NCBI GenBank assembly: GCA_002900995.3
Contig: CM035309.1
Location: 3,230,389 to 3,294,388 of the forward strand
Length of the DNA: 64,000 bases
From: Ganoderma boninense
Taxonomy: Eukaryota > Basidiomycota > Agaricomycetes > Polyporales > Polyporaceae
Direction: 5' to 3'
Position numbers and translations under genes: made by a program. How positions within the stretch are numbered: position 1 is the stretch's first letter; every line of letters begins with the position of its first letter. The notes below the pieces were generated by a model that saw only the letters and a program-made list of their open reading frames with translations, made no database searches and was not told where the DNA came from. Below, piece after piece: positions 1 through 10,712 of this stretch.

Positions 1-719
1 TGGGCGACAACTACCATGGGAGGCGCCAAGTGGTCTATGGAAGCAGGGGGGTTCGAATATCTGAGACAGTTTGCAAGTATCAGTTACAACAGAATTCATG
101 AATGCTTGACGCGTTTGAATCATCCAACATATCTGCTGGCTCAATCTTCCGATCTTTTTGTACCCGTAGAACCGTTGCAAAGCGGCGTGGTATGTTTGCC
201 CCCTCGCCAGAAATGGACTGTCAGTGACTCTGCTGACGTCCCGCACCATTTCGGGTAGGGGACCAAACGCACTAAGCGGGCGGGGGTTTGGCCCGGTAGG
301 CATCAATGCCTGGTAAGATTGGGTCAGCAGGTTTCTCAGAAGGTTGGAACTCGTCGAAAAAGACCTTGAACGCGTCACCCATTTGTGAATCCGCTGTAAT
401 GGAGAAGGTCGATCTGAAGAATTGGTCAAAGCGACACTATTCTCTCGGGCCATGCCAGCGTATGGCGCTCGCGAAGTTATTCCATGACCGGGAAGGACAC
501 TAGAGTACTCACACACACGCCGTGTGTGTCCGAACAAAGTGTAAGACTTCAAGTCACAAAGGGATATTCGCCTTGCCCGTTGCGTTTTCGAAAGTCCCGG
601 CGCTGCGATGCCCACTGGGGACGGCGGCCCCGCACAAGCACTGAAAACGAAGCCAGAAAGCATCTGTAGAGATGATCACGAGACAGCGAGAGTTGAATGC
701 TGAATTTTGACCGACTGAG

Positions 720-1150
720 GGGGCGTCGAGACTCAAAAGTGGCTAGAGACAGTGCACACCAACGGCACTCCGCGGCCTTCCGACGACTCGGAAACAAGCG
801 CAGAAACCGGCCGCGGGCCACCACCGCTTACCCTTATCCAGAGTCCATCTTCGACTTCTCCGCTCATAGCTGATGTTCAGATGCCCCCCGCAGCGGAACA
901 CGCTCGTCCCCTAGTTGACGAAAAACGGCCAAAACATCCTCACAGCGCGGTCGTTGTGAGGGGCTCCCGGGGGCTTCGGCAACGGTATGCTCATGCGGGG
1001 ATGAAAGACGTACATTGATAGTGACTTCCGATGGCACGGTGGAGATCGATTGAGCGACACTGGTGTTCCTGCTGTGAATCAGACTAGGAACCGTCCCGTT
1101 GCCTGTCAAGGGAGAGTCGGCCTGCATCGCTTGATGAACGAAGACACAGG
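720..1150 (-). pseudogene. UDP-glycosyltransferase relic (C-terminal part)
   Basis: This is a decayed copy of the glycosyltransferase gene at 48.7-50.9 kb. Read on the minus strand, about 880-960 gives an F-W-P-F-F stretch followed by residues alignable with the F-W-P-F-F-G-D-Q and A-E-H-L-D-I-G-Y-E-L motifs of that gene, but broken by a stop and frame changes. Bases 1040-1120 also align with the exon that carries the H-G-G-Q-N-S motif (about 49,078-49,145). No open frame survives. The relic lies just outside the left end of the duplicated segment A. I see no other gene in 1-1235. The call rests on nucleotide and residue resemblance read by eye. Confidence 0.55.
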
Positions 1151-1235
1151 AGCACAGCACGATATTGGCAAGCTGTCCCTGGAGGTTGGAAGGTTAGACC
1201 GTAACCCTATGTTATGTAATCATTGCGGATCGAAC

Positions 1236-2242
1236 TTAGAGCAAGGTCGACTGTCCTCAACCCTTCATGTGAGCTCGGAACGAGCACATACCTTCGGCGC
1301 TGACCATGGTAAGCGTGCGGGGTTCGAAGAAGTGCGAGGCTCTAAGGATTCGTGGATTTGCTGGTGCCAGGTGTCAAACAGGTGAATACAGATAACTGAG
1401 TTTGAGAACACAGGCCGGAGCAAGACTGTTCTCTTTGGCCGTTAGCGCAGCCAGCACAATGCGAGTAGCATTCCGTGCGCGACGGCGTGCTTGTGAGATT
1501 ATCCCATGAGCGTGACTAAGAGCAGAGTACTCACATCTACGCCGTGTATGTCCGAACCGAATGGGAGAGGACCTCGAATGGGTGGTCGCCTTGCTTGTTA
1601 TGGTTTCGAAGGTCCCGGCGAGACCGCCGTGACTAACCGCGACGCGACCAGGCCCTTCGGGGCAATGGAGAACCCATTCTTGTGCTCAAGCCTTGGCCTC
1701 ACGTGGCAGCCAGCGGCGCTGGCGCGGCAGAGCAGGCGCTTGTTCTCCCACGACACCACTTGTCCGACATATTCACACTCTCTTCTTCAGTCCCATCCTC
1801 GCAGCCACCATAGAACTCGCATATACCCACCGTTTTACGCATAAAATGCTGAAATAGAGGCCATTATAGTGAAATATGACGCTTCGCGGACGTCTAGTAG
1901 GCCAATGGAGATCCGAGGTTACAGTATGTCTCCCTTGTGGTAGGCTGTTCCCAAGTCGTTCTTGCAACTGTATGCTGATCACTGGGACAGGAACGCATGC
2001 ACGCATTTATTAAGGAAGAGAGAAAATCATCCTAGAGCTCCAAAGCAGGCAGTCACTCCATTGGTGCGTGTTCCTGGTCACTGCTATCGTCATACGCCAA
2101 CATCGAAGGAAGCAGGACGTCCAGTCGTTGCGCTCCGTGAACAGAGTCTGCAGCGTTAAGTAGTGCTTCTGGAGTCAGCGCCATTCTTGCCATGTCTGGG
2201 CTGATCCTGCGGTCACCGGTGCCCGAGTTACGCTCTCCGAAT
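1236..2242. other. Intergenic stretch, no gene recognised
   Basis: Only short overlapping open frames occur here. A unit around 1501-1620, containing AGAGTACTCACA and GCCGTGTATGTCCGAA, is a diverged tandem repeat of 481-620. A third version lies at about 55,010-55,130 in segment B. Confidence 0.5.
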
Positions 2243-3124
2243 TTAGGACTCGTCGCAAAAAGTGATGACCAAGTTCACCTGCGTACAGGCAAAGTCGTTA
2301 GCAAGTCCTACAGTGCGCATATGATTGACTCTACAACGACTTACGTTATCCGCCTGGCACGGCACCTGCAGAAATGAGTCGTTTGCGCTGTGGGCTGCTG
2401 CGGGGCAGTCAGGGTTGCTGCAGTACGCACCGACGCCGTCGCACCCGTCGAAGTACCTACGCGAACACCCCAACCGTCAATGTCTTACAGTTACAGTCAG
2501 AGAGCGTCGTCCCCGAGCCGCTGTTCCAAGGGATAGAGACATACGCGAAGCCCGACGCGACACTGAAGGTGTGCGGTGGGATAAGATTGATGTCCGCCCC
2601 AGAACCCAAGCCGGGCGGCCCTACAGGGTTCATGAGCGACGTTTCGATGAGCGTGCAGCCCTCTCCATTGAAGCCGCAGCTCCCTGAGTAGGATGAAAAT
2701 GCAAACATGATGATGAGTTGAATATCCGGGTGCACATGCTTCTGGACGCACCTGTCTGCAAATAACTACACGGGTATCAGAAAATGGAGGATGAGACTCA
2801 GAGACAGGGTAGAGAACAAGGCTTTATGCGATGGCAGCGATGAGAGGGCCGCTGGAGGTGAAGTTGGCCCCAGTAGAGAGTATAGTCGAGCCTTGGACGA
2901 GAGTGGGCTAGAATCGAGATGAGCAAGGTCGACATGCATCTTAATGGTACTCACAGTCCCGAGGCCACAGCTATAACACAAAATAGAGAATCAGCCAGCG
3001 GAAGTGTTGACACAGGAGAGGCACCTGCTCACCGATTGTCGAATTGTATGATGTGCGATTCGCCAGCGACAGTGTCAGCGAGGGCTGCGAGGGCAAGAGC
3101 GGCAGTGACGAGAGAGAACTGCAT
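2243..3124 (-). pseudogene. Secreted thaumatin-like 'glycopeptide' gene, copy 1, splice donor lost
   Basis: Seven exons run from ATG 3124 to TAA 2243-2245. Exon 1 encodes a signal peptide ending E-S-H-I-I-Q-F-D-N-R. The later exons give C-G-L-G-T, the long strand exon, Y-L-Q-T-G, the C-G-F-N-G-E-G-C exon, a Y-F-D-G-C-D-G-V-G exon and a C-terminal I-T-F-C-D-E-S. The donor after exon 3 reads GC|ATAAAG (about 2826-2829), where the duplicate copy 13 has GC|GTAAAG. Normal splicing of exon 3 to the 14-nt exon 4 should therefore fail. All other exons are open, so the damage is probably recent, or a different donor is used. A TATA-like TCTATTTAAC lies at 3191-3200, about 70 bp upstream of the ATG. 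Confidence 0.7.
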
Positions 3125-4006
3125 GGCAGGTGTGACCATCGGACAGGGACAGCCGATATAGCACGCTGACAGACCAGCAGTGGAGTGCAGTCTATTTAAC
3201 TTCCGCGCGTCGTCCGGCAGGATGGAAATTATGGAAGGATAGCCAGGCGGCTGGACAGATGTGCGCTCGGCATCGTGGGTCGGGCGCGATGAGTATCCTT
3301 TTGTGCGATGGCTGAGCGTTCGGACCGAAATCGTGTACGCCAATTGAACGCTCCTTTCGGTCTCCCGAGACTCTAGACTGCAGCAATGTGTCTCACCACT
3401 CCCACTGTCCGCCGCCATGGCACTGGGCGCACGTCAAACCTCCTGTCTTCAGCGAGCTTCCGAGCGCGACAACCAAACCTGAAATGCACCGCAGAGGAAT
3501 CTGACGTGACTTGAAGCCGGTCATAGACATTTTGACGTGGTCTACGGCGCCGAAAATTTGAAGGAGGCGGAGGTCCATGCATCAGATAACGATGATAGTT
3601 GGCCAAAGCAGTGGGGTGGACTCCGGGAGGATGGACTTCGGGACAGCGACCTGACGTTTCGCAGGACTAGTGGATGGGAATGACAATTACGTCGTCAGCA
3701 GTGTTGTTCTCGACTAAGAGTGAGTCTACTGTATGTTGAGTTTACGACCTAAGTCCGCCGCGTGGAAGTTGCCGGGAAGGCTACAGGCGCCCATTCCGCA
3801 GACGAGGATCTGCGCATCAAGTCGCTCCTTGAACTCGACCACGTCGCACGCTTGTTCGCTGCTGCCCTCAGTTACACCCTACTGGCCTGCAATTGATGCC
3901 TATCATGCCAACTTTGGCGACTCTAAAGGTACATGGCTCAACTTGGCTGCGGCCATTCGTCATCTCATGATCGATACAATGACACTAACCCTCGGTTCCG
4001 CAGATC
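3125..4006. promoter_or_regulatory. Upstream region of copy 1 and of F-box gene A
   Basis: On the minus-strand side it holds the TATA-like element (3191-3200) and the distal conserved block at about 3284-3318, with GCGCGATGAGTATCC and GTGCGATGGCTGAGC. The rest, to 4006, matches 57,190-57,850 of segment B and contains no convincing gene. Bases 3770-3880 are the stretch also found as a shred at 41.03-41.13 kb. Confidence 0.45.
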
Positions 4007-5661
4007 ATGACCCCATCTGCGCATGCATTGGCTTGCCCGGACATTCTGACGATGATATTCAGCCACTTGAGTCCAGGTGTGAACATGGCTAACGACTCTG
4101 AAGAACTGTCCCGATCAAGGCAAACTTGTCGTGCGGCGCTGGCCGCGGCTGCGCTCACATGCCGCATGCTGTCCCACCACGCGTTGGATGCATTGTGGCG
4201 AGTTGCCGTTGGGGAGTCTCCATCCGTTGTTGAAAGTCTTGCCTGAGTATAAATGCGTCGACTCACAATTCGTAGGTCACGCTTAGATCTATCTTGATCG
4301 ACAAAACCTAGGAATTCACGCAATCTGTGCGTTAGATGCTGTGCGGCGCAATTCTACCGGAACATTGGGCGAGGCTTCAGCTTTACGCGCAACGCATCCA
4401 CATCGCTATCGTATATGGGCAACGAATGGGCGAGATCCACTCCTCGGTCTGGCCATTTCTGGCAGCTAGAGCTAAAAGCGCTCCGCTGATGCCCCGCCTC
4501 CGAGAATTCAGTGCTTACTTCATTGGCGTCATCGGCGTATCGGCCCTTCCCCTCTTACTTCCACTTACACTGCGCCGCCTGGAGATTTGGTTTTCCAACG
4601 AGTTCGAGCAAGAGAAGTTTGCGAGCTCTTCACACGTGTCGACTTCGCTCCTTCAGACCCTTCCACTGCTGGTGCCTGACCTCGAACACTTCACCTGCGG
4701 CTCACTTTTTTACTTCGCGAGCGCCGCAGCCTACCTCCCATTTTTCATACACTTCAAACAGTTAAAATCCCTCTCTCTTCCCGACAATGTCCCGCTCAAC
4801 GAGTCTAATCTGCAGGTGCTTTCATCTCTGATGACGCTGCGAAACCTGTCATGCTCTATCGATCTTACGGGAATCACTGCTCCGGCCTTCCCGATGCATG
4901 CTTTTCAAGAGTTGACCGGACTCAGTCTACGCGGCTATTCCGACAACCTCGTCTCATTCATCCTTGCATGCGAGTTTCCCAACTTGGAGCGCACCGAGTT
5001 CCATGTCACACAACCACCCAGTGCTGGGCAGCCGCGCCACTTGTCGACCGCATTGTGTCGAAGCCTCAACCCCGCGCTCCTTGCTTCGTTCAAGGCGCAC
5101 TACACTCACGCGTTCACCATGCGGCCAAGCTCGCTCATGGAGTACTTCGAGCCCCTCCTCGCGTTCCCCAAAATCAGGTCCTTCGACGTCGCCTTCCTCT
5201 TCGTCGAGCCCTGCATCCACGACGCCGATCTCGCCCGGTTCGGCGCTGCCTGGCCGCAGCTCGCGACGTTCCGCATCGAGCACAACAAGCGATACTCGCA
5301 GCCCCACATTTCGCGCCCCACGCTCTCCGGGATAATCGAGCTCGCGCGCCGATGTCCCTGCCTCTCTACCCTCTACATCCCCGAGCTCGACCCGAGCCCC
5401 ATGCCCGAGAAGAGCGCGGTCCCGGCACTGGGACACCGGCTGCGCTCCGTGTGGATCGACAGCATCGCGCCCCCGTCGACGCCCCAGGTGCACATGGATA
5501 TCGCCGCGGCCGTCGACCGCGTCTTCCCCTGGATCGACTTCGCGGACTCACAAATCCTGCGCTATTCGGGCGCGGGGAAGAGCTGGGCTGATGTCCTGCG
5601 ATTCGTACAGGCCATGCGGATCGGGCGCGAGAACGGTACGGCGTATACGGACCTTAAGTGA
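4007..5661 (+). pseudogene. F-box/LRR-like protein gene A, frameshifted in exon 1
   Basis: Two exons. Exon 1 (4007 to about 4271) starts M-T-P-S-A-H-A-L-A-C-P-D-I-L-T-M-I-F and is an F-box, the Skp1-binding segment of SCF-type ubiquitin ligases. It ends in the L-D-A-L-W-R element common in basidiomycete F-box proteins. Exon 2 (4336-5661) gives about 441 leucine-rich residues with repeated L-x-x-L patterns, as expected for a substrate-binding LRR region. Near 4199 this copy reads GTGGCGAGTTG where copy B has GTGGCGCGAGTTG. The 2-nt loss shifts the frame, and a stop follows at 4244-4246. Exon 2 is fully open and starts with ATG, so either the loss is recent or a truncated protein without the F-box is made. 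Confidence 0.75.
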
Positions 5662-6082
5662 CAGAACTCGAAATCATGAGTCGAGATGGGTGTGCGCGGA
5701 CCATTTTCGACGCTCGTGCTGAGTGTAACACACACATGCAGCCACAGGTACGGGACTGTGCGCACCTCGCTAGATGGTGTACACCTAGATCTGTGGAAGC
5801 ACCGTCTCCCTCTGTCGCCTCGCGTTTGCCGATTGCGCCCGATGTTCCTCCCTTCCGCATGCCAGTGTCAACAACCATGCACGACGCCTTCCCAGTCTTC
5901 CTCGTGTCCCTGGCAGATCGGGTATCCAGCCACGACGTATTTCAGAGCGGCATGATGCCTTCCCTGTCGCCAAAAAGTTTGCTCTTCCCGTAGGAGCTTA
6001 CAGAGAAAGGACATAGTACCTTGCATCTCCTCATGATCTCTTACACTCATTCCTCCTCCGAGCCGGGTCCGATTCTCTATAA

Positions 6083-6922
6083 TTGTATCCAGAATCGAGG
6101 CGAAGAGCAGTGATTCTTCGCCCATACAGCAGAATCTGTTCCGCTCACCCTGTTTCCCCACAGGGACGTAAAGAATCTCGGCGAGAGGACGACGTAGGTA
6201 TATTATCAACATTCGTGTTGTATGCGATGATGGTTGTGACAAATCGAGTGATCTTGGCGCACCCGCCTGAGAGAGATGACGTCCACGCTTCGGTGTGGAT
6301 GTTCCTTGCATCCAGATGCAGAGGCGCTCCCCTGATCCATCACCTGCGCGAGCTCGCCACCTACTGCCTGTCCCTCTCAGAGACTCCGTCTCTCGCTCTC
6401 CCAGTTGCCCCCACAACTTGCGTGCCCAACCTTGGCTTTACACTCGCAGACATAGAAGTTCACTTACGTTCTTCGCATATATCCACCTCGTTCCTTCATA
6501 ATCTTCCAATCCTGGCACCGAACCTGGAAGCGTTCGCGCCTCCTTTCACCGCCCTTCTAACCTCCCTAGACATTATCTTCTCCTAATACTTCGTCTCCCG
6601 CTAGAGTTCCCTCATGGAGCATTTCGAGGATGAGCCCCTCGTGCTCGCCTCATTCGGCGTCGTCTTCGTCTCCATCGAACCCTCGATTTGCGACGTTGAC
6701 CTTGCCCGGCTCGGCACAGCGTGGCCGCTGCTCGCGCACCTCAACGTCGAACACCTCAGAATCAAGTCGTACGCGCAGCGCGACCTCACGCGCCCCACCC
6801 TCTGTGGGCTCATCGCGCTCGCGCACCTGTACATCTCCCCTCGTCACGACGCTCTACATCCCAGAGCTCGAATCACGCTCGATCTCCAGAGTCTAGATCT
6901 GGATGAAGAACTGCTGGATTGA
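6083..6922 (+). pseudogene. Degenerate F-box/LRR paralogue
   Basis: Two open fragments separated by stops resemble parts of the neighbouring F-box protein. At about 6290-6370, V-W-M-F-L-A-S-R-C-R-G-A-P-L corresponds to V-W-P-F-L-A-A-R-A-K-S-A-P-L. At 6660-6800, E-P-S-I-C-D-V-D-L-A-R-L-G-T-A-W-P corresponds to E-P-C-I-H-D-A-D-L-A-R-F-G-A-A-W-P. The F-box itself and most of the LRR region are missing. A matching relic is in segment B. The preceding 5662-6082 holds no recognisable gene. Confidence 0.6.
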
Positions 6923-7029
6923 TTCCCCAAACACAGCATATAGCTAGCAATTCGAGCTCTCTCCAGACCGGACCAGCATACTTATATATCTTTTGGCTAG
7001 TACTCCTCAAGCTCAAGTCATCGCTCCGT

Positions 7030-7963
7030 TCACGCGCAGAACGTGATGACCAGGTCGACCTACAGCCCCGGGCCAAAGAAACAGCAATCAGCTCTATCCC
7101 AGCTTATAAATCGTACAACCGACGCAGCTACTCACGTTGTCGACCTGGCACGGCACCTGGACCCAGGTGTCGTCCGGGTGGTAGAACGCCGTCGGGCAGC
7201 CCTGGTACGTGCAGTCCGCCCCCGCGCCGTCGCACCCGTTGTAGTACCTGCACATGTGAGCCGTTCGCCTCTGTCAGTGGACGCACAACGACGGACGAGG
7301 GGCGGGGGGAAGAGGGGCGGGGAAGAGGGGCGGGGAAGAGGGACGACGGGGGAAGAGGGACAGGGGAGAGGACTGACCCGAAGCCGGACGTGACGCTGAA
7401 CTCGTGCGGGGGGATGAGGCTGATGTCGCTCGAGGAGCCGGCGTTGCCGGGCGCGACGTTCTCGAGCGTCGTCTCGATGAGCGTGCAGCCGTCGCCGTTG
7501 AAGCCGCAGTTGCCTGCGTTGTCCGAGTCGTGGGCGGGTTAGTAGCGAACGCTCGGAGATGATGTCCTGCATAAGGCTGGTTGCAACGTACCGGTCTGCA
7601 AGTAACTGCAGGAGGAGGTGTTGTCAGCGGACGTGGGGCGATGCAGAGAAGAGGAGGGTACGTACGCGATGGCGGCGATGAGAGGGCCGTTGGACGTGTA
7701 GTCTCCCCCAGTGGAGAGCACGTTCGGACCCTGGATGAGGGTGGGCTGGAGAGGGGTAAGTATGGACGGGTCTTGAGCTTGTCGTTTCCCTACTTACAGT
7801 CCCGTATCCGCAGCTAGAACACGAACGAATGAGTCAGACGGGGTTTTGAAAGCAAAGAGGAACCTCCTTACCGGTTGTCGAAGTGCACGGTGTGCGACTC
7901 GCCGACGACGGAGCCGATGAGGGCAGCGAAGGCAACAGCAGCGGTGGCGAGAGTGAACTTCAT
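7030..7963 (-). CDS. Secreted thaumatin-like 'glycopeptide' gene, copy 2 (family reference)
   Basis: Exons on the minus strand: 7963-7872, 7813-7798, 7745-7666, 7605-7592, 7513-7378, 7247-7136, 7059-7030. These sum to 480 nt, or 159 residues. All introns are GT-AG. Residues 1-22 form a signal peptide (K-F-T-L-A-T-A-A-V then a hydrophobic run, ending near V-V-G). The mature part has eight cysteines: C-G-Y-G-T, C-G-F-N-G-D-G-C, four in the exon-6 segment (G-C-D, D-C, G-C-P, P-C-Q) and I-T-F-C near the end. The order and the final strand resemble thaumatin/osmotin. Homologues in polypore genomes are, from memory, commonly labelled 'glycopeptide'. The biochemical role is not known to me; extracellular location is inferred from the signal peptide. 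A TATA-like CCTATTTAAC is at 8062-8071. Intron 5 holds a polypurine expansion. Confidence 0.82.
7297..7372 (+). repeat. Polypurine minisatellite in intron 5 of copy 2
   Basis: Several imperfect tandem copies of a GGGGCGGGGAAGA-type unit lie wholly inside the intron. The same intron of copy 14 (about 60,888-60,937) has only a short ACGGACGAGGGGCGAGGGG stretch, so the repeat expanded or contracted after the segmental duplication. Confidence 0.8.
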
Positions 7964-8200
7964 GGTGAATGCGAGTGAAGAGGAGGGACTCTGTGGAAGA
8001 TGAGATGCTTGAGGAGGAGGTACCGAGCTGGCTCGATGCCCTCCTCAGCAGCACAGTCCATCCTATTTAACATCTGCGCTTCCTGCAGGGCGGAAACAAT
8101 CCACGCCAGAAAACGAGACGACCAGTCACCAGTGGCCGTTCCACATCAGGGTGCAAGCGCGACAAAAATTCTTGTGTGCGATGGCCGAGCCTCCGAGCCG
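7964..8200 (-). promoter_or_regulatory. Family promoter of copy 2 (representative)
   Basis: Three blocks recur upstream of family members. (1) A CTATTTAA-type TATA element 65-110 bp before the ATG: 8062-8071 here; also 3191-3200, 10776-10785, 14953-14960, 42637-42645, 44936-44947, 47118-47125, 56743-56752 and 61617-61627. (2) A GAGCTGGCTCGATGCC block between TATA and ATG: 8025-8040; also near copies 5, 8, 10 and 14. (3) A distal block with CTTGTGTGCGATGGCCGAGC: about 8157-8190; also upstream of copies 1, 8, 13 and 14. I infer shared transcriptional control. Confidence 0.6.
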
Positions 8201-9783
8201 CCGTGCATACTTCCTCTGTGCCGTCAGGGCGCCGCCATCAGTCGGAACTGTAGCTGGTTGATGATGCTTCGAGAATCCCCGGGACTAGTGTCAGCAGCAC
8301 CTCTCGACATGCAGTAGCCTTCTGTCTGGGTGCACTTGACAGGAAGGCAGCAAGCAGTGGACCGAAGTGCGACGCCGCGTTCGTGTGCGTCACCCAGTGT
8401 CTCGTCTTCCATCCGAGCTGTGGCTAGCCAGGACGACCCTGAAGGTCTCGCCTTTGGGAGAAGAGAGACAGGTGGGATTTGCTATGCCTCACCGAGAAAT
8501 GGATTTGCTCCCGTAGTCTCGACCACAAATGCAGAGGTTCTACCAGACGGCAGCAGTGCGTCTCCCGGATGGTCAGCGAAACGCGCGACCGGGACACGCC
8601 ACCTGTGACCGAATGACCGTGCGCTCCCGCTGTCCGAGCCCCACGGTCTCTCTGAGTCTGAGTGATTGTTCTCCGGCCGGGAGGATGCTGTAGAACCTGC
8701 GAAGCAATGAACAGACCGCCACTTCTGGCCAAGCGCGACTCGCCATCCATGATCAATCAGGAAGCGACGAACGACTTTGGCGCCAATGCACGAAAGTGAA
8801 TAGTCGCGGCTTCCCGTAGCACGACGTGCCAGGTATAGTTCACCAAACACTTGATGGGGGATGGGTATGTCGCGCGCTCCGCGAGCTCGAGGCGCGGCGA
8901 CGCTTCGTAGGCCGGCTCGGTGGATGGGGAAGCGCGGCGACCACTCGTAGCTCCGAGCTCGCCTGCAAACCCATCAATACACGAACGTTGTGCGGACGTA
9001 CTCACTTTAAGGCCGTGTTCACATCAGAACAAAATCGGCAAGAAGCATGAAATCGGATCCAAGAGCGCGGCACAATCCAGTATTCTTCATCCTTCGAGCC
9101 GCACGTTCGGAGCTGGGGTCCGGGTTCAGTGTCATCGACGAACGCCGCAGTGGGCCACCGGCAGAGACAGACGACATCCATAAGCTAAGCCTCGGCATCC
9201 ATCCGCTCTGCACATTGAATGTGTCTCCAAAGGCTCTCAAATATGCCCGAGAGGGGGACCAGATGGGACCAGCAGCTGTATTTCGAAGAGAATCCTCCAG
9301 CTCGAGGCGAGGTTCGCAATCAATCAAGGACAGATAGATACGGATCCGGGGTGATATAGCCGCCACAGAAGAGTTGGAGTCGGTACTTGGTTTGTTCGCA
9401 GCTCTGATTACGACTAGGCCATAGTTGTCTGAGTGCATTCTGCATTCTGCAGTCGGGATGGAGGAGGAGAGAGGCTGAGATGGTGGGTGACTCGGAGAGA
9501 GCGTTCGACCCAAGCTCAACCACGTGGCAGCCCGACAAAGCCCGAGCGGAATAAGCGCCTGTCGTCAATCTCATCCCAGTCGACGTCTCCGACCCCGGTA
9601 TCCCCTCCTCCAGTCGAGACACGCGGGTTATTTTGTTATTAAAACCCGTACATGATTTTATCCACACAGAACAAAATGTGCATTGGTACATAGACAACCG
9701 AAACCTCAGTCTGCATCCCATGCCATCGCTTGAATGTCTGTTTCGGGGGCCCCCGCCTCTCTCGCTCCGAGGCGTAGCTTGGT
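8201..9783. other. Spacer between copies 2 and 3, no gene assigned
   Basis: This spacer is conserved in segment B at about 61,760-63,317. The longest minus frame (9019-9519) is open in both copies but with several replacement differences and a length change. A second frame that is open in B (62,556-62,873) has a stop in A. Neither behaves like a constrained gene, and no family was recognised. Confidence 0.4.
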
Positions 9784-10712
9784 TCATTTGCAGAAAGTGA
9801 TGGCCAAGTTCACCTGCGGGACATATACGTCAGCGTATGCTCCTTATGCCTATATATATATATATATATATATATGTAGATTTCGTCCGCCGAGATAGAA
9901 AGGGCAAGCCATCAGCTACTCACATCATCCGCCTGGCACGCGATCTGCACGTTCGTGTCGTACGCTACATGGAAGGCGGTCGTGCAGTTCTCGTTGTCGC
10001 AGTCCGTGCCCGTGCCGTCGCAGCCACCATAGTATCTGCGCACGTCCCAATCAGAGTTGCTCCGTGTTATCAATGGGGGAAGGCTGAAGCGGACGGCGGG
10101 ACTGACCCGAAGCCCGACGTGGCACTGAACGCGTGCGGGGGGATGAGGCTGATGCTCGTTGAGGAGCCGGTGCCGGGGGACGTCGGGTTCACGAGCGTCG
10201 TCTCGACGAGCGTGCAGCCCTCACCGTTGAAGCCACAGGATCCTGGAGGGGGGGGACGGTTAGGCAACGGGATCGCGTCGCTGAGATGTCAATGTTTGCG
10301 TGAGGGACGTACCGGTCTGCAAATAACTATTTGCGCCGTCAGAGATTGAGCGCACATCTGGGAAGGAGAAGGAGCCTGGACGTACGCGATGGCTGAGATG
10401 AGTGGTCCGTCGGAAGTGAAGGGGTCGCCCGTGGAGAGGATGTTCGGGCCTTGGATTAGCACCGGCTGCCGGAAAGGTGAGCACGGCAGTGCGTTCAACA
10501 TTCAACGTTCAAGCTCCAGCCTCGACACCCACAGTTCCATATCCGCAGCTACAGAAGAAGTAAGCCGGCCCGTGTATCTGCATTTTAGGGGAAAAATATG
10601 AATATAACGTGAATACTCACCGGTTGTCGAAATGCACGGTGTGCGTCTCTCCGACCACGGAGCCGGCGAGCGCGGCGAGGACCACGACCGAGGTGGAGAG
10701 AGACAACTTCAT
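9784..10712 (-). CDS. Secreted thaumatin-like 'glycopeptide' gene, copy 3
   Basis: The start ATG is at 10712 and the TGA at 9784-9786. It has the same seven-exon plan as copy 2: a signal peptide ending V-V-G, exon 2 C-G-Y-G-T, exon 4 Y-L-Q-T-G, exon 5 C-G-F-N-G-E-G-C, exon 6 Y-Y-G-G-C-D-G-T-G-T-D-C and a C-terminus I-T-F-C-K. All donors and acceptors look usable. Intron 6 contains a TA dinucleotide run (9851-9875) that is absent from its duplicate, copy 15. A TATA-like TCTATTTAAC lies at 10776-10785. The eight cysteines are all present, so this is likely a functional secreted protein. Confidence 0.82.
9851..9875. repeat. TA microsatellite in intron 6 of copy 3
   Basis: About 12 TA units. The orthologous intron of copy 15 (63,359-63,440) lacks them. 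Confidence 0.9.

Noticed and set aside
4954..5493. Long minus-strand open frame opposite F-box exon 2 (repeated at 58,833-59,402)
   Set aside because: Arises from the GC-rich codon bias of the sense gene; no splice context or family resemblance.
7301..7372. Purine-rich repeats considered as a coding repeat domain
   Set aside because: They lie entirely between a GTCAGT donor and the CAG acceptor of intron 5 and are absent from the duplicate gene.
9019..9519. 166-codon minus-strand frame in the copy 2-3 spacer, also open in segment B
   Set aside because: The two copies differ by several replacements and in length, and a competing frame has a stop in A; no sign of coding constraint or known family.
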